DNA from: Pleodorina starrii
Lineage: Eukaryota > Chlorophyta > Chlorophyceae > Chlamydomonadales > Volvocaceae
Direction: 5' to 3'
NCBI GenBank assembly: GCA_030267565.1
Contig: BRXU01000004.1
Coordinates: 1,293,501 to 1,357,500 of the forward strand
Length of the DNA: 64,000 nucleotides
Within the stretch, counting starts at the first letter, position 1, and each line of letters opens with the position of its first letter. The position numbers were made by a program, and so were the translations under genes. Shown here piece by piece: positions 63,610-64,000 of this stretch. Below the pieces are notes generated by a model. That model did not search any database. It saw nothing but the letters and a program-made list of their open reading frames with translations, and was not told where the DNA came from.

Positions 63610-64000
63610 GCTCCGCCCCGGCCCCGGCCCCAGCCACGTAACCCCCACGTATTGCCCACCCAACGCCTCACCCACCCACCCACCCACCCACCCACCCACC
63701 CACCCACCCGCAGCTTGGTGCCCTCCGGGCCGCCTACAACTCCGCCGGCGGCACCACCACCTGCTCGGCACTGGGCCGCAGCGCCTCGCAGCAAGCTTGG
63801 ACGGACGCCGCCGCTGCCGCCACCGCCGGGGGGCCCGGCGCCGCCCCTGCGGTGGGTCCAGGCGGTTGGCTGGAGGATCTGGTTCCGGAGCAGCTCCCGG
63901 TGGACTGGGCCATCAAGCGCAGTCTCACCTTCACCAGCGCGACCCGCTTCGCCATTCACGACAAGGCGCAGCAGGCGCCGCCCGGGTCACGTGAGTGTGG
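62097..64000 (+). CDS. DONSON-like replication protein, 5' part (continues past the window)
   Basis: Exons 62097-62275, 62933-63019, 63378-63471 and 63714-63990, with a donor (GTGAGT) at 63991. Phases agree. About 212 residues are present. The N-terminus has a basic KRPR nuclear-localisation-like motif and a helix rich in Gln/Glu. Exon 2 has a Gln/His repeat. Exon 4 ends with LPVDWAIKRSLTFTSATRF, which resembles the conserved start of the DONSON (downstream neighbour of SON) domain, usually of the form PLDW-x-x-K. DONSON is a replisome assembly and fork-protection factor. The identification rests on this one motif, since most of the protein lies outside the window. Confidence 0.5.
63579..63607. 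repeat. (CA)n microsatellite
   Basis: About fourteen CA units in an intron of the DONSON-like gene. A shorter one is at 63477-63494. Confidence 0.95.
63662..63709. repeat. (CCCA)n microsatellite next to a splice acceptor
   Basis: About twelve CCCA units end immediately before the CCGCAG acceptor of exon 4 of the DONSON-like gene, taking the place of a polypyrimidine tract. Confidence 0.9.

Noticed and set aside
1..64000. CRISPR arrays, bacterial operons, rRNA genes
   Set aside because: None seen; the tandem repeats lack spacer structure and the genes have introns.

Overview
The window looks like nuclear DNA of a volvocine green alga (Volvox, Eudorina or Gonium relatives, Chlamydomonadales). 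The reasons are GC-rich coding exons with many short introns, TGTAA-type polyadenylation signals, very long Ala/Gln/Gly/Pro homopolymer tracts, abundant (CA)n, (CCCA)n and tandem minisatellites, and chromodomain Ty3/gypsy elements with 5-bp target duplications. The genus is inferred, not proven. No CRISPR arrays, rRNA genes or convincing tRNA genes were seen.

Left part (1-28 kb) is dominated by mobile DNA. A 6.7-kb chromovirus (element 1, 484-7190, 404-bp LTRs, target duplication CATGC) is followed by a 257-bp tandem duplication and a 190-bp satellite array. A minus-strand gene of seven predicted exons (28390 to 12632) encodes a GNAT acetyltransferase domain followed by a roughly 700-residue Gln/Ala/Gly-rich tail. 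Its second intron is about 10 kb because it holds a tRNA-derived SINE (itself split by a 5'-truncated LINE) and a second chromovirus (element 2, 19724-26677, identical 474-bp LTRs, target duplication CCACG). Element 2 carries another SINE copy inside gag.

Both chromoviruses share an unusual plan: gag, one in-frame stop codon immediately followed by CGG, then a pol whose first domain resembles phage-type (Dam family) DNA N6-adenine methyltransferases, then protease, reverse transcriptase, RNase H, integrase and chromodomain. The methyltransferase-like domain together with the shared stop-CGG junction is the best candidate for an undescribed system here.

Right part (28-64 kb) is host gene space, with gene models rebuilt from phase-consistent exons: a calcyphosin-like EF-hand protein (36976 to 31862, minus, 10 exons, 437 aa), a 904-aa low-complexity protein with one membrane segment (43624 to 40910, minus), a 2429-aa JmjC-domain protein of KDM3 type with long poly-Q (53637 to 44175, minus, 6 exons), a 53-aa PMP3/RCI2 membrane proteolipid (55477-55738, plus, 2 exons), the transmembrane nucleoporin NDC1 (61240 to 56777, minus, 7 exons, 540 aa), and the 5' part of a DONSON-like gene (62097 to the window end, plus). 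NDC1 and the DONSON-like gene are divergent and share an 856-bp promoter region. PMP3 and NDC1 are convergent. No operon-like organisation is expected; the genes appear to be independent housekeeping or chromatin functions.
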